A stretch of DNA of 64,000 nt from an uncultured Bacilli bacterium (GTDB lineage: Bacteria > Bacillota_I > Bacilli_A > RF39 > UBA660): NCBI GenBank assembly GCA_949505625.1, contig CATBQD010000006.1, positions 1 to 64,000 on the forward strand, given 5' to 3'. Below, one piece after another: positions 47,526 to 59,303 of the stretch. Position 1 is the first letter of the stretch. Each line of letters opens with the position of its first letter. The notes beneath the pieces are model-generated. The model was given only the letters and a program-made list of their open reading frames with translations, searched no databases and had not been told where the DNA came from. Both the position numbers and the translations under genes were made by a program.

Positions 47526-48218
47526 TTACCTTTTGCTATTAAAAAATAAACTCCAAGGAAACCTGTTTGACGGTTCTCCTAAAAATAATAATTTCTCCTT
47601 TGTTATTGGATGGTAAAAAGATAATTTATAAGAATATAGAGCAATTTGTTCTCCTATCTTACTATGTTGATTATATTTCTGATCCCCATAGAGAGGATGA
47701 TTTCTGCTAGCAAACTGAACTCTTATTTGATGACTTCTTCCAGTTTTTAAATCAATTTCTACAAGGCTATATTTCCCCTGCCTATTCAGAACCTTATAAT
47801 TCAAAATTGCTTCTTTTCCTTCACTATCAACAAATACCTTATTAAGTTTCTCATCTTTTTTTAAATAATCAACTAAACATCCTTCTTCTTTATCTATAAT
47901 TCCTTCTACTACTGCATAATATCCTTTTTGCATTTGATGTTTTCTTATTTGTTCTGATAATCTTGCAGCTGCTTTGCTCGTTTTGGCAAACACCATAACT
48001 CCGCCTACTGGTCTATCCAAGCGATGAACTAAACCTAAATAGACATTTCCAGGTTTCTGATATCTTTTTTTAATATCTTCTTTTAATATAGTTAATAAAT
48101 CTTTATCACGAGTGTTATCTGATTGCACTAATATGTTAACAGGTTTTTCTACAACCAACAAATGATTATCCTCATAAATAATATTAATCATTACTTTGCC
48201 ATCTTCCATATATTCCAC
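47526..48218 (-). CDS. RluA-family pseudouridine synthase
   Basis: YLGLVHRLDRPVGGVMVFAKTSKAA; LKTGRSHQIRVQFASRNHPLYGDQKY; likely start MINIIYEDNHLLVVEKP. Confidence 0.95.
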   Translation of the reverse strand: MEYMEDGKVMINIIYEDNHLLVVEKPVNILVQSDNTRDKDLLTILKEDIKKRYQKPGNVYLGLVHRLDRPVGGVMVFAKTSKAAARLSEQIRKHQMQKGYYAVVEGIIDKEEGCLVDYLKKDEKLNKVFVDSEGKEAILNYKVLNRQGKYSLVEIDLKTGRSHQIRVQFASRNHPLYGDQKYNQHSKIGEQIALYSYKLSFYHPITKEKLLFLGEPSNRFPWSLFFNSKR

Positions 48219-49059
48219 AAGGTAATATCAAATTGTTTTTTTCTACTGGTAATCCTACCTCTCCAGCATCTACTTTACCATTTGGATAAAGAGGTAGCAA
48301 AGTTGTTTTCAATATATTTTCTAAAACAATACTTGATATTCCAGTTGTATATGAATTAATCAATAAAAATAAAGGCTGATCACTTAGAATTTTTATACAA
48401 GCATTGATTAGTGTATAAATACTATCTTCAAATTTCCAAACTTCTCCGTTTGGCCCTCTTCCATAACTAGGTGGGTCCATTACGATTGCATCATATTTAT
48501 TTCCACGACGATATTCTCTTTCTACAAATTTTAAACAGTCATCCACAATAAAACGAATAAAGTTGTTTTCCAAACCTGATAATCTCATATTTTCTTTTGC
48601 CCATTCTGTCATACCTCTAGAAGCATCTACATGAACTACATCTGCCCCAGCTTTTGAGCAAGCTATCGTGGCTCCACCTGTATATGCAAATAAATTAAGA
48701 ACTTTTATTTTACGATTACTATTTTTTATCTTATCCATCATAAAATCCCAATTTACTGCTTGCTCTGGAAATAAGCCAGTATGTTTAAAATTTGTAGGAC
48801 TAATTTTAAAAGTTAGACCTTTGTAATTGATTGTCCAATATTCTGGAAGAGACTTAAAAAATTTCCATTCTCCCCCACCTTTATTACTTCTAAAATATTG
48901 TCCATCTATTTTCTTCCATATATCAATATCCTTATCAACTGTCCATATAGCTTGAGGATCTGGTCGTCTTAAAATAATCCCATTCCAGTTTTCCAATTTT
49001 TCCCCATTTCCTGCATCCAAGCATTTAAACTCATTCCAATTATTACTCATTCTAAGCAT
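48184..49059 (-). CDS. Class I SAM-dependent rRNA methyltransferase (RlmI/RlmK-like)
   Basis: KVLNLFAYTGGATIACSKAGADVVHVDASRGMTEWAKEN; YDAIVMDPPSYGRG. Confidence 0.9.
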   Translation of the reverse strand: MLRMSNNWNEFKCLDAGNGEKLENWNGIILRRPDPQAIWTVDKDIDIWKKIDGQYFRSNKGGGEWKFFKSLPEYWTINYKGLTFKISPTNFKHTGLFPEQAVNWDFMMDKIKNSNRKIKVLNLFAYTGGATIACSKAGADVVHVDASRGMTEWAKENMRLSGLENNFIRFIVDDCLKFVEREYRRGNKYDAIVMDPPSYGRGPNGEVWKFEDSIYTLINACIKILSDQPLFLLINSYTTGISSIVLENILKTTLLPLYPNGKVDAGEVGLPVEKNNLILPCGIYGRWQSND

Positions 49060-49060
49060 A

Positions 49061-49399
49061 TTATTTAAACCTCACTTCATGTTCTAATCGTTTTAAATCG
49101 GAAACTGTTCGTTGATAGTCCTGTTCGCTAATCTCTTTTTTGGGTTCTAGAGACCTAGTTTCCTCAAAGAAATTATTATTGTTTACACTTTTTACATTTG
49201 ACAAGATTTCATTATAATCATTTGGATTCATTTGCCCTTGAAACCGACTTAAAGAACTAAGAACTTCATTCTTTTTTGTTGGATCAATAGACATCGCTTT
49301 TAAATTTGCAACTGAATTCTGCAAAGAAGAATTTTGATTAAAGTTAACTTGTTGTTGGAATACCTGGTTTCCAAACATATCTTTATTTTTAAAGTTCAT
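49061..49399 (-). CDS. Hypothetical protein
   Basis: 112 aa ORF. Confidence 0.55.
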   Translation of the reverse strand: MNFKNKDMFGNQVFQQQVNFNQNSSLQNSVANLKAMSIDPTKKNEVLSSLSRFQGQMNPNDYNEILSNVKSVNNNNFFEETRSLEPKKEISEQDYQRTVSDLKRLEHEVRFK

Positions 49400-49459
49400 A
49401 TTATCACCAAATAAATTATAATATAAATATTTTTATAAAGCAAGAAAGGAACTCATAAC

Positions 49460-49984
49460 TTAATAATATACACTTTTAAAGGCTCTATCAAATTCTTGCA
49501 ATATTTGATTCAATACTTTATCACAACAATGATCTCCAATACGTTTCATATTAAAAATAAAAATTTGGTTATCTCCTAATAAATTTCTTTTTTTCTGATA
49601 ATTATAAATCTGTTCCACATTCTGCGATGATTCTATTTTTCTTATATCTTCTTTTTTATATAAACCATATTGATTACATAATTCTAATTCTTCTGGACAC
49701 TTATAACAAAAAGACAAAAATAAACAAGCTTCATAATGTTCAAAATCCTGATTATAATGGGAAGTATATTTCAATCTTATTATAATATTATCTTTATTTT
49801 GTTCAATTCTTCCTTTCATACGAATTATTTCTAACTTATTGATTATAAAGTCAATAGTGAAATCTCTTTCCTGTGGATAAATTTTTCTTTCTATTACCTT
49901 AAGCGGACTTTTCCACAGACATTCTAAAAATCTTTCTAAAAGTTCTATATTATTTAAAAAAAAGACTTTTGTTTTTCTTCTCAT
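49460..49984 (-). CDS. Hypothetical protein
   Basis: 174 aa ORF. Confidence 0.55.
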   Translation of the reverse strand: MRRKTKVFFLNNIELLERFLECLWKSPLKVIERKIYPQERDFTIDFIINKLEIIRMKGRIEQNKDNIIIRLKYTSHYNQDFEHYEACLFLSFCYKCPEELELCNQYGLYKKEDIRKIESSQNVEQIYNYQKKRNLLGDNQIFIFNMKRIGDHCCDKVLNQILQEFDRAFKSVYY

Positions 49985-50119
49985 TTTATCACCTCAAATA
50001 AACTATATCAAGACTTACATATGAAAGCAAATGATAGAAATATAGAATTTGCATTATAATTTTTTTTAATATTTAAAATTCATTAATCAAATTTTAAAAA
50101 AAAGGCTACAAATGTAGTC

Positions 50120-51559
50120 TTAAATGTAAAGTCCTTCCAAAAAATAATATTTTCCATTCTCATGTTTCTTAAAAACATAACGATAAGTAACATATTCCAA
50201 GTCCCAATATTCTTCTAATATATTGGTACTCTTAATATTTTTTTCTAAAGGTACTTTATAATCATTATTTTGGTAAATATCTAAGCGATTTCCATTTTTA
50301 TCTATAAAGCGAATCTTATAATCTAAATAAAGGGTATCTTCTTTTTCATATATATGCTCCAATTTCGTTTCTACATATTTTCTGGTATCCAGACAAATAC
50401 TTCTCTCTAAATGTATAATAAAACGATATTGTTCTTCTTCTATGACTCCTTCAAAATTATATCTTTTAAATTCTTCTAATTCTGATTTCAATTCTTCTCC
50501 CCAGAAATCTTTATAAATATCTTTTATTTCTTTTTCTGTAAATAAATACTCCTTTTTATCGTTTAATTCTTGTCCCACTTTATTAAGTTGATCATTCTTA
50601 TAAGCATGAGAAAGTGCTAATAACAAACGATCCGATACACTTATGCTCTCTATTGAAAATTTCTCTTTTTGATATATATGTTCTTCTGTAAAATCAATAC
50701 AATCACTTTCTAATATCAACATATTTATATCTTTAAGCAGCTCTTCTGAAACCTCTATTTCGTTAAGACTATTCACTGTATTTTTTTTATTGCCTTCTAT
50801 AAAATGATAATCTCCATTCTGCCCTTCTTTAAATACAAAAGTGTATTGCTCCAGTTTGGACTGATATTTTGAGGCACTTTTATTTAAATTTTCTTTTATT
50901 TCTGGTATCGTTTCAAGATAAATCGTAAATTCTTTATCTTGATATATGTGATAAACAACATTACTTTCATTACTAGAATCTTCAATATAATAAAGAATTA
51001 CATGATCTACTATAATTTGCTTTTCCTTCTTCATTGCAGTCATAATAATTGGTTGGAAGCGCTTCACATAATTGGTTTCTTCACAGTTACTATTTTCATC
51101 TCCAATCTCAATATTATAAATCTTTTCTTCTTCATCATATGTATAATTTGTATCATTAATTGAAAAAGTGAAATCTTTATATTCTTCTATCTCACCCCAA
51201 TATCTTTTAACGTATTGTCTCATATCATTCGATGAAATAGCATTATTTGATGATGTAGATAACTTTTTATATGCTGTATCTATTTTTTCAGAAAGCTCAA
51301 TTTCTTCTACTTTCAGTTTATTCTCATCATATCTTCCAAGATTACCTATTTTATTACATCCATTATTCATCCTTGGATAAGGAAGATTTTTCACAAGTTC
51401 ACTATTAATATCTAATTTTTCCTCTTTGATTTCTGGCTCTTTTGGCGGAATCTTTTTTTCTTCTTTTGATTGATTTAGAAATAACCATATCATAATCCCA
51501 ATTAAGATAATAACTAAAGTTGTCATAAGTTTTAAAATTACCACTGCCTTATTTTTCAT
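50120..51559 (-). CDS. Hypothetical membrane-anchored protein
   Basis: 479 aa ORF, N-terminal TM. Confidence 0.6.
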   Translation of the reverse strand: MKNKAVVILKLMTTLVIILIGIMIWLFLNQSKEEKKIPPKEPEIKEEKLDINSELVKNLPYPRMNNGCNKIGNLGRYDENKLKVEEIELSEKIDTAYKKLSTSSNNAISSNDMRQYVKRYWGEIEEYKDFTFSINDTNYTYDEEEKIYNIEIGDENSNCEETNYVKRFQPIIMTAMKKEKQIIVDHVILYYIEDSSNESNVVYHIYQDKEFTIYLETIPEIKENLNKSASKYQSKLEQYTFVFKEGQNGDYHFIEGNKKNTVNSLNEIEVSEELLKDINMLILESDCIDFTEEHIYQKEKFSIESISVSDRLLLALSHAYKNDQLNKVGQELNDKKEYLFTEKEIKDIYKDFWGEELKSELEEFKRYNFEGVIEEEQYRFIIHLERSICLDTRKYVETKLEHIYEKEDTLYLDYKIRFIDKNGNRLDIYQNNDYKVPLEKNIKSTNILEEYWDLEYVTYRYVFKKHENGKYYFLEGLYI

Positions 51560-51627
51560 TCCTGCACCCCTATTCTATTCAATATTATATCATAAGAAAA
51601 GAGATTTTAATACACAAAAAAAGATGC

Positions 51628-51984
51628 TTATTTTGCATCTTCCTCAACTAACTCTAAAATTACTTCCAACGCATCGTCCCCTCTACGTTCTCCTAATTTT
51701 AAAATTCTTGTATATCCACCATTACGATTAGCGTAACGAGGTGCTAAAACGTCAAATACTTTCTTTACAGCAGTATTATCATTTTGTAAGAATGCTAATG
51801 CTTTTCTTCTTGCAACTAATGAACCATCTTTACCATATGTAATCATCTTATCAACAAACTTACGAACTTCTTTGGCTCTAGGTTCTGTTGTTTTAATGCT
51901 TTCATTCATGATTAGGTCTTTTGTTAGGTTAGCAAGCATGCTTCTTCTATGTTTATTAGTACGTCCTAATTTTCTATAAGCCAT
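51628..51984 (-). CDS. rplQ: 50S ribosomal protein L17
   Basis: [25 protein letters not shown]. Confidence 0.98.
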   Translation of the reverse strand: MAYRKLGRTNKHRRSMLANLTKDLIMNESIKTTEPRAKEVRKFVDKMITYGKDGSLVARRKALAFLQNDNTAVKKVFDVLAPRYANRNGGYTRILKLGERRGDDALEVILELVEEDAK

Positions 51985-52001
51985 ATTATTCCTCCTAACT
52001 A

Positions 52002-52949
52002 TTAATCTTCATCACGGAATCTAAGTCCCATATCTTTAATTTTATCCATAACTTCTTTTAAAGATTTTTTACCAAGATTACGGATTTTCATCATTTCTAA
52101 TTCTGATTTTTCTGTTAAATCGCCTAAAGTATTAACTCCAGCTCTCTTTAAACAATTGTATGCACGAACAGAGAAATCCAAGTCATCAATAGAAGTTTCT
52201 AATTTCTTTAGTTTGCTATCTTCTTGTTTTGCATTCATAATTCCTGTGACATCAGCAATTTCGCTTAAGTCAGTAATAATATTTAAGTGTTCAATTAAAA
52301 TTTTTGCTCCTAATGCCATCGCTTCTTCTGGGCGCACTGACCCGTTTGTTGTTACATTCATAATTAATTTATCATAACTAGCATCTTGTCCAACACGAGC
52401 ATTATCTACATCATAGCTAATTCTCTCAATTGGTGAATAAAGAGCGTCAATTGGAATATATCCTATATTACCTTCCACATATTTTTTATTTTCATTTGAT
52501 GGAACATAACCACGTCCATTTGACACAATCATCTCCATATCAAGTTTGCCGCCTTTTGATAAAGTTGCAATTACTTGATCTGGATTAATAATTTCAATAT
52601 CTGCATCTGCTTCTATATCTGCAGCAGTAACAATTCTCTCTTCATTTACTGACAAATGTAATACTTTATCTTCATTAGAGTGATTTTTTACTACTACATT
52701 TTTAAGATTTAATACAATAGTTGTTACATCTTCTACAACTCCGTCCATTGATTGAAATTCATGCATAACTCCATCAATCTTAACCGCTACTATAGCGCTT
52801 CCCGGCATACTAGAAAGCATAACTCTTCTAAGTGCATTACCAATTGTTGTTCCAAATCCTCTTTCCAAAGGCTCTAATTCAAATTTTCCAAAATTATTAT
52901 TTTCAACGTATTCCGTTATTTTATAAATTGGTTTTTCAAAGTTTAACAC
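52002..52949 (-). CDS. rpoA: RNA polymerase alpha subunit
   Basis: [29 protein letters not shown]-terminal [11 protein letters not shown]. Confidence 0.99.
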   Translation of the reverse strand: MLNFEKPIYKITEYVENNNFGKFELEPLERGFGTTIGNALRRVMLSSMPGSAIVAVKIDGVMHEFQSMDGVVEDVTTIVLNLKNVVVKNHSNEDKVLHLSVNEERIVTAADIEADADIEIINPDQVIATLSKGGKLDMEMIVSNGRGYVPSNENKKYVEGNIGYIPIDALYSPIERISYDVDNARVGQDASYDKLIMNVTTNGSVRPEEAMALGAKILIEHLNIITDLSEIADVTGIMNAKQEDSKLKKLETSIDDLDFSVRAYNCLKRAGVNTLGDLTEKSELEMMKIRNLGKKSLKEVMDKIKDMGLRFRDED

Positions 52950-52966
52950 TTAATCACTCCCTTTCA

Positions 52967-53350
52967 TTATCCACGTGGACGTTTTGGTGGACGACATCCA
53001 TTATGTGGAATAGGTGTTACATCAGAAATTGAAGTAATCTCTAATCCAGCAGTTTGTAACGAACGAATTGCTGTTTCTCTTCCAGATCCTAATCCTTTTA
53101 CGAAAACTTCAACTTTTTTCATACCCATTTCTACAGCCGCTTTTCCTGCTGCTTCTGCAGACATACCTGCTGCAAATGGAGTTGATTTCTTACTTCCTTT
53201 GAATCCTAATGTCCCAGCTGAAGCCCAACTAATCGCATTTCCATCTTTATCACTAATTGTTACAATTGTGTTATTGAAAGTAGAATGAATAAATGCTTTA
53301 CCTTCTGGCACATTCTTTTTCACTTTACGTTTTCTTGGTTTATAAGCCAT
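52967..53350 (-). CDS. rpsK: 30S ribosomal protein S11
   Basis: [15 protein letters not shown]-like; [11 protein letters not shown]. Confidence 0.98.
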   Translation of the reverse strand: MAYKPRKRKVKKNVPEGKAFIHSTFNNTIVTISDKDGNAISWASAGTLGFKGSKKSTPFAAGMSAEAAGKAAVEMGMKKVEVFVKGLGSGRETAIRSLQTAGLEITSISDVTPIPHNGCRPPKRPRG

Positions 53351-53376
53351 GTATATAACCTCCTTTATTCGTATTC

Positions 53377-53742
53377 CTATTTTTTCTTATTAGCAACTAC
53401 TTTTCCTTTACCCTTACGAGTTCTTGCATTACGGTTTGTTCTTTGTCCTCTTACTGGTAACCCTTTTTTATGACGAGTTCCCTCATAAGAATTGATTTCC
53501 ATCTTAGTCTTGATATTCATATTAACTTCACGACGCAAATCTCCTTCTGTTTGATATTTATTTAAAACATCACGAATAGCAACTAATTCGTCGTTTGTTA
53601 AATCTCCTGCTTTTTTATTAATGTCAATTTTAGCTTCTTTTAGAATTGTGTTAGATAAGCTTCTTCCGACACCATAAATATAAGTTAAAGCAATTTCAAT
53701 TCTTTTATTATTTGGTATATCTACACCTTTAATACGTGCCAT
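53377..53742 (-). CDS. rpsM: 30S ribosomal protein S13
   Basis: [26 protein letters not shown]. Confidence 0.98.
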   Translation of the reverse strand: MARIKGVDIPNNKRIEIALTYIYGVGRSLSNTILKEAKIDINKKAGDLTNDELVAIRDVLNKYQTEGDLRREVNMNIKTKMEINSYEGTRHKKGLPVRGQRTNRNARTRKGKGKVVANKKK

Positions 53743-53757
53743 AAAACACCTCCTATA

Positions 53758-53871
53758 TTACCCTTGTCTTTGTTTATGTTTTGGATTTGTACAAATTACT
53801 TGTACTTTTCCTTTACGTTTAATAATTTTGCAATTTTCGCACATTTTTTTTACTGATGGTCTTACTTTCAT
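53758..53871 (-). CDS. rpmJ: 50S ribosomal protein L36 (not in the ORF track)
   Basis: Translated from minus strand: [37 protein letters not shown]. Confidence 0.97.
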   Translation of the reverse strand: MKVRPSVKKMCENCKIIKRKGKVQVICTNPKHKQRQG

Positions 53872-53882
53872 CTAAATCCCTC

Positions 53883-54098
53883 CTACTTTCTATAGGTTAT
53901 GCGCCCACATGTTAAATCATATGGTGACATCTCCACAGTGACTTTATCACCTGCTAAAATGCGAATATAATTCATTCGGATTTTACCAGAAACGTGGGCA
54001 ATTATAATATGTTTATTCTCTAATTCCACTCTGAATTTTCCGCCTGGTAATACTTCTAATACTTTACCTTCAACTTCGATTACATCTGTTTTTGCCAT
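53883..54098 (-). CDS. infA: Translation initiation factor IF-1
   Basis: [60 protein letters not shown]. Confidence 0.99.
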   Translation of the reverse strand: MAKTDVIEVEGKVLEVLPGGKFRVELENKHIIIAHVSGKIRMNYIRILAGDKVTVEMSPYDLTCGRITYRK

Positions 54099-54102
54099 CT
54101 AA

Positions 54103-54849
54103 TCACCTCTTTGTCAAAATTTGATACCCATCTTTGGTAACTAGAACAGTATGTTCAAAGTGTGCAGAAGGTTTTCCATCTGCTGTAATAATTGTCCAAT
54201 CGTCATCTTCTAAGAAAATGTGTGGTGTTCCTAGATTTAGCATTGGTTCTACAGCAATGACCATTCCTTCCTTCAAGATAGGTCCAGTATTCTTTTTTCC
54301 ATAGTTTGGCACATCAGGTTCTTCATGAACATCACTTCCAACCCCATGACCAATTAATTCTTTTACTACCCCTAAGTGATATTTGTTTGCGATTTCACTT
54401 ACGGCGTTTCCAATATCTCCAACATGTGCTCCTTCTTTAATCGCAGAAAGTCCTGCAAATAAAGATTCTTCAGTTTGTTCTAGAAGTCTTTTTAAGTTGT
54501 TATCTATTTTCCCAACTGGATAAGTCCAGGCAGAATCACCATGATAACCCTTATAACATGCTCCGATATCAATAGAAATTATGTCACCATTTTTCAGTTT
54601 TCGATTTCCTGGAATACCATGTACTACCTCATCATTGATAGAAGTACAAATACTTCCTGGAAAACCATCATAATTTTTAAATGAAGGAGTAGCTCCTCTG
54701 CTTACAATATAATCATAAGCTAAAGTATCAAGTTCTTTTGTTGTAATACCAGGTTTAATAAACTGCTTTAAATAATTATGTGTATCTCCCGTTATTTCTC
54801 CTGCAATTTTAAGAAGCTCTATTTCTCTTTCACTTTTTATAGGAATCAT
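54103..54849 (-). CDS. map: Type I methionine aminopeptidase
   Basis: GFPGSICTSINDEVVHGIP; GHGVGSDVHEEP; EPMLNLG. Confidence 0.98.
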   Translation of the reverse strand: MIPIKSEREIELLKIAGEITGDTHNYLKQFIKPGITTKELDTLAYDYIVSRGATPSFKNYDGFPGSICTSINDEVVHGIPGNRKLKNGDIISIDIGACYKGYHGDSAWTYPVGKIDNNLKRLLEQTEESLFAGLSAIKEGAHVGDIGNAVSEIANKYHLGVVKELIGHGVGSDVHEEPDVPNYGKKNTGPILKEGMVIAVEPMLNLGTPHIFLEDDDWTIITADGKPSAHFEHTVLVTKDGYQILTKR

Positions 54850-55511
54850 ATTTTAGTTCTCCCTTCTAAAATAAGAGAGATATCTTTGAATGTTTCATTT
54901 TTATTTGTTCCGCTTTGAACACGATATAGTACATTTTTATTTTCATAATACTCTATGAGCGGTTTAGTTTTATCTAAATATGTATCATATCGAGTACTAA
55001 ATGTTTCGCGATTGTCGTCCTGTCTTTTTGTTAACTGATTTCCACATCGATCACAAATACCTTCCTGTTTTGGCATAGCTTCTTCGATAATTGTATTATA
55101 GACAGAACCGCATTTTGGACAGCTGACTCTGCCTTCGATTCTTTTAAAAGCAAGTTCCTTCTCCACTTCAAGATAAATTACAATTCCTAACTTTTTATTT
55201 AGCTTTTCTAGAATACTTTCATAAGATTTGGCTTGCTCAATATTTCTAGGAAAGCCATCTAAAATATAACCATTATTACAATCTTTTTCTTGTATGCGTT
55301 CTTCAAGTAATTCTAAAATAATATCATCACTAACCAACGCTCCATTACTGATTTGGTCTTTAATATATTTTCCTCTTTCATCTTCTACTAGAGACGCCTC
55401 CCGAAGAAGATCTCCAGTAGAAATATGAGGAATATGGTAGGTATCACAAAGCATTTTTGACTGTGTACCTTTTCCTGCGGCTGGAGGAGCGATAAAGATA
55501 ATACTTTCCAT
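54846..55511 (-). CDS. adk: Adenylate kinase (zinc-lid type)
   Basis: PPAAGKGTQSKML; DGFPRNIEQA; CPKCG...CDRCG. Confidence 0.98.
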   Translation of the reverse strand: MESIIFIAPPAAGKGTQSKMLCDTYHIPHISTGDLLREASLVEDERGKYIKDQISNGALVSDDIILELLEERIQEKDCNNGYILDGFPRNIEQAKSYESILEKLNKKLGIVIYLEVEKELAFKRIEGRVSCPKCGSVYNTIIEEAMPKQEGICDRCGNQLTKRQDDNRETFSTRYDTYLDKTKPLIEYYENKNVLYRVQSGTNKNETFKDISLILEGRTKI

Positions 55512-55512
55512 C

Positions 55513-56784
55513 TTATCTTCTTCTTCCTCTCTTATACTGGCGACTTACTAACTGACTTTCCATTTGTTTGTAAGTTTCAAGTGCTACTCCAACAACAATC
55601 AAAAGTCCTGTTCCACCTAGTTGTACGCTTGTTGGTAAACTTGATATAGAGCCAAATACCATTGGAAGTCCTGCTATGAAGGCTAAAAAGATAGCTCCCA
55701 CAATTGTGATTTTATTTAAGACTCCACTTACATATTTTTCTGTATCAATGCCTGGGCGTACTCCAGGAATAAATCCCCCATTTTTATTTAAATTTTCTGC
55801 TAATTCTTTTGGTTTTAATTGTAAATATGTATAAAAGTATGCAAAACCGATAATTAATAAAATATATAAAATTAATCCTGTTCCGCTACTCATATTTAAC
55901 CATTTATTCACAAATAGTACAAACCCTTCTTTTTTTACAAACTGCGCAATAATTGAAGGTATCGATAATAACGCAGATGCGAAAATAACAGGTACTACAC
56001 CAGCTGAATTAAGCTTAAATGGAATATAACTATTTTTTGCTCCAACACTGTTTACAGAACGATTTGCATATTGAATTGGCACTCTTCTTTCAGCACTTTG
56101 CTCAAATACAACGCCAACAACAATCGCTAAATAAACAACCACTAGAAGCACAAATTTTACAATTCCTAATGTAAGTGCTTGTGTACTAGTCGTTACAATT
56201 AAACTTTGCCATGCACTAACAAACATTGTTGGAAGACTAGCAATAATACCAGCCATAATAATTAATGAGATTCCATTTCCTATTCCTTTGGCAGTAATTT
56301 GGTCTCCTAACCAAAGCAAGAATGCTGTCCCAGCTGTTAAAATAAGAGCAAACTCCATATAATCAAGTGGTGTTCCACCCTTAATTACAGAGAATGAGAA
56401 TAAATAACCTTGGAAAAATGCTAATGCAATTCCTACCACTCTTGTAATTTGATTTAATTTTGCCCTTCCTGTTCCTCCTTGTTTAGAAAGCTCTGCCAAA
56501 TAAGGAATAATATCCATCTGTAATAATTGAATAACAATAGATGCTGTAATATAAGGCATTACACCTAATGAGAAGATAGAGAATTTCTCCATTGCTCCTC
56601 CACCCATTGCATTAATGAGTTCTAAGAACCCTAACTTTCCGGCATCAAATGCAGATGAGTTTACTCCCGGAACGATAATAGTTGTTCCTAGTTTAAAAAT
56701 AAATAAACAGAAGAAAGTAAAATAAATTCTCTTTCTTAAGTCTTTATTTTTGGGATTAAATATTTGCTTCATCGTTGCAAACAT
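55513..56784 (-). CDS. secY: Preprotein translocase subunit SecY
   Basis: PYITASIVIQLLQM...GGTGRAKLNQITR. Confidence 0.99.
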   Translation of the reverse strand: MFATMKQIFNPKNKDLRKRIYFTFFCLFIFKLGTTIIVPGVNSSAFDAGKLGFLELINAMGGGAMEKFSIFSLGVMPYITASIVIQLLQMDIIPYLAELSKQGGTGRAKLNQITRVVGIALAFFQGYLFSFSVIKGGTPLDYMEFALILTAGTAFLLWLGDQITAKGIGNGISLIIMAGIIASLPTMFVSAWQSLIVTTSTQALTLGIVKFVLLVVVYLAIVVGVVFEQSAERRVPIQYANRSVNSVGAKNSYIPFKLNSAGVVPVIFASALLSIPSIIAQFVKKEGFVLFVNKWLNMSSGTGLILYILLIIGFAYFYTYLQLKPKELAENLNKNGGFIPGVRPGIDTEKYVSGVLNKITIVGAIFLAFIAGLPMVFGSISSLPTSVQLGGTGLLIVVGVALETYKQMESQLVSRQYKRGRRR

Positions 56785-56785
56785 T

Positions 56786-57229
56786 TTAGATCACCTCTGC
56801 TTTTCCACCTAATTTTTCTATTTGCTCTTTTGCTACAATAGAGAACTTATGCGCTTTTACATTTACTTTTTTCTCTAATGTACCATTTCCTAAAACTTTA
56901 ATTCCATCTAATTGATTCTTAACTAGTCCCATCTCTTTTAAAAGTTCTGGAGTAATTACTGCTCCATCTTCGAATTTATTTAAATCGTCTAAATTAATAA
57001 TAGCATATTCTGTTTTAAATCTGGCATTTGTAAAACCCCTTTTTGGTAAACGACGGAATAAAGGTAATTGTCCACCTTCAAATCCAGGTCTTACTCCTCC
57101 TCCACTTCTTGCATTTTGTCCCTTATGTCCTTTTCCAGCAGTTTTTCCATGTCCACTGCTTGTTCCACGACCAACAATTTTACGTTCTTTTGTTGCCCCT
57201 GGATTTGGATACATTGTATGTAGCTTCAT
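56786..57229 (-). CDS. rplO: 50S ribosomal protein L15
   Basis: [47 protein letters not shown]. Confidence 0.99.
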   Translation of the reverse strand: MKLHTMYPNPGATKERKIVGRGTSSGHGKTAGKGHKGQNARSGGGVRPGFEGGQLPLFRRLPKRGFTNARFKTEYAIINLDDLNKFEDGAVITPELLKEMGLVKNQLDGIKVLGNGTLEKKVNVKAHKFSIVAKEQIEKLGGKAEVI

Positions 57230-57230
57230 A

Positions 57231-57734
57231 CTATCTGATCTCCTCTACTTTTTTGCCACGTAAACGTGCCACTTCTTCTATTGTTCTTTGTGATTTAAGT
57301 GCATTAAGGGTTGCATATGCCATATTGATTTTTGTATTTGAGCCAAGAGACTTTGATAAGATATCTTTTACACCAGCAAGTTCTAATACTGCTCTGACTG
57401 GTCCACCAGCTTTTACTCCAGTACCTTTAGAAGCAGGTTTTAACATAACTCTACTAGCTCCTCTTACACCAATTGCTTCATGAGGGATAGTTCCATCAAC
57501 AACAGATACCCTTGACACGTTTTTAGTAGCTGCAGCAACAGCTTTCTTAATAGCATCTGGTACTTCATTTGCTTTTCCAGTTCCAAGTCCAACTTGGCCT
57601 TTTCTATCTCCTACAGCAACAGTAGCAGAGAAACGGAAATGACGACCACCTTTTGTTACTTTTGTAACACGACCAATATTAATTACTTCTTCTTCGAATT
57701 GTTTTGGTCTTGGTTCTCTTCTTCTATTTTCCAT
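57231..57734 (-). CDS. rpsE: 30S ribosomal protein S5
   Basis: [43 protein letters not shown]. Confidence 0.99.
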   Translation of the reverse strand: MENRRREPRPKQFEEEVINIGRVTKVTKGGRHFRFSATVAVGDRKGQVGLGTGKANEVPDAIKKAVAAATKNVSRVSVVDGTIPHEAIGVRGASRVMLKPASKGTGVKAGGPVRAVLELAGVKDILSKSLGSNTKINMAYATLNALKSQRTIEEVARLRGKKVEEIR

Positions 57735-57748
57735 GTGTTTTCCTCCTT

Positions 57749-58111
57749 TTAGAATTCTAATCCATTTTCGCGAGCAGCTTCAGCTAAAGCTTTTACACGA
57801 CCATGATATAGGTATCCACCTCTATCAAAAACAACTGTTTTTATTTTTGCATCTTTTGCTCTTTTGGCAAGTAATTCTCCTACTTTAGTAGCTGCTTCAA
57901 TATTTCCACCATTTTCTAGTTTCAACTCTTTATCGATAGAAGATGCACTTACTAATGTAACAGATGCTTCATCATCGATGATTTGTGCAAAAATGTTTCC
58001 GTTAGATCTAAACACATTTAATCTTGGAGTATTTACTGTTCCTGTTATTTTAGATCTTACACGTGCATGTCTAGCTTTACGTACATCGTTACGAGATACT
58101 TTTTTAATCAT
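57749..58111 (-). CDS. rplR: 50S ribosomal protein L18
   Basis: [43 protein letters not shown]. Confidence 0.98.
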   Translation of the reverse strand: MIKKVSRNDVRKARHARVRSKITGTVNTPRLNVFRSNGNIFAQIIDDEASVTLVSASSIDKELKLENGGNIEAATKVGELLAKRAKDAKIKTVVFDRGGYLYHGRVKALAEAARENGLEF

Positions 58112-58140
58112 AAGTATTACTCTCCTTTACTATTTAAATA

Positions 58141-58671
58141 TTAAGATGCTTTCTTTCCTTCTTTACGACGAACAATTTCATCTTTATAACGAATACCTTT
58201 ACCTTTATAAGGCTCTGGTTCTCTTATCTTCCTAACATTAGCTGCAAATTCACCAACTAAACATTTGTCGATTCCTTTGATTGTAAGTTCTGTATTACTT
58301 GGACATTCCAATGTAATTCCTTCTGGAACTGTTACTTCAACAGGGTGAGAATACCCAGCTGTTACTACTAAGTCCTTTCCTTTTAAAGCAAAACGATATC
58401 CAACTCCTAAAGATTCTAAATTTTTTTCAAATCCGTTAGTAACTCCTTCAATCATATTACTAATGTTTGCGTTTGCAGTACCATGAAAACTTTTATAATT
58501 ATCGTTTTCTCTTGTAACTGTCAATTCATTTCCATCTATTTTAATGTCAATATGGTTGTTAATTTCAGTAGAAAGTTCGCCTTTAGGACCTTTTACTGTA
58601 ACAACATTACCATCTTTAGATACTGTAACATTCTCTGGTATAGTTAATACTCTATTTCCTATACGACTCAT
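58141..58671 (-). CDS. rplF: 50S ribosomal protein L6
   Basis: MSRIGNRVLTIPENVTV; EPYKGKGIRYKDEIVRRKEGK. Confidence 0.99.
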   Translation of the reverse strand: MSRIGNRVLTIPENVTVSKDGNVVTVKGPKGELSTEINNHIDIKIDGNELTVTRENDNYKSFHGTANANISNMIEGVTNGFEKNLESLGVGYRFALKGKDLVVTAGYSHPVEVTVPEGITLECPSNTELTIKGIDKCLVGEFAANVRKIREPEPYKGKGIRYKDEIVRRKEGKKAS

Positions 58672-58689
58672 AATAATCCTCCTAACTTT

Positions 58690-59085
58690 CTACCAAATAT
58701 AAGCTAAAACTTCTCCACCTAATGATTTTTCTCTAGCTTCTTTATCAGTCATAATTCCTTTTGAAGTAGAAATGATGGCAATTCCAAGTCCATTTAATAC
58801 ACTTGGGATTTCTTCAGCTTTAGCATATACACGCAATCCTGGTTTTGATATTCTTTTTAATCCAGTAATAACGCGTTCTTTTTTATCTCCATATTTTAAA
58901 TCTAATGTGATAACATCAAATTTATCATTTTTTGCTACTTTATAATCGCTAATAAATCCAGTTTCCTTTAAAATTCTAGCAATTTCTGTTTTCATTTTTG
59001 AAGCGGGTACTTCAACTTCTTTGTATCGCATTTGATTGGCATTACGAATTCTTGTAAGCATATCTGCGATTGGATCTGTTACCAT
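58690..59085 (-). CDS. rpsH: 30S ribosomal protein S8
   Basis: [42 protein letters not shown]. Confidence 0.99.
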   Translation of the reverse strand: MVTDPIADMLTRIRNANQMRYKEVEVPASKMKTEIARILKETGFISDYKVAKNDKFDVITLDLKYGDKKERVITGLKRISKPGLRVYAKAEEIPSVLNGLGIAIISTSKGIMTDKEAREKSLGGEVLAYIW

Positions 59086-59102
59086 ATATATCCTCCCATC
59101 TA

Positions 59103-59288
59103 CTACCAGCTAGATTTTGTAACCCCTGGTATTTGTCCTTTATAAGCTAATTCTCTAAAACAAATACGGCAAATCCCATATTTTCTAAGTACAGCATGAG
59201 GTCTTCCACATCTTTGACAACGTGTATATTCTCTTACTTTGTACTTTGGTTTACGACTAGCTTTTACTATCATACTTTTTTTAGCCAT
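59103..59288 (-). CDS. rpsN: 30S ribosomal protein S14, zinc-binding type
   Basis: [38 protein letters not shown]. Confidence 0.99.
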   Translation of the reverse strand: MAKKSMIVKASRKPKYKVREYTRCQRCGRPHAVLRKYGICRICFRELAYKGQIPGVTKSSW

Positions 59289-59303
59289 AATATCCTCCTA
59301 TAA

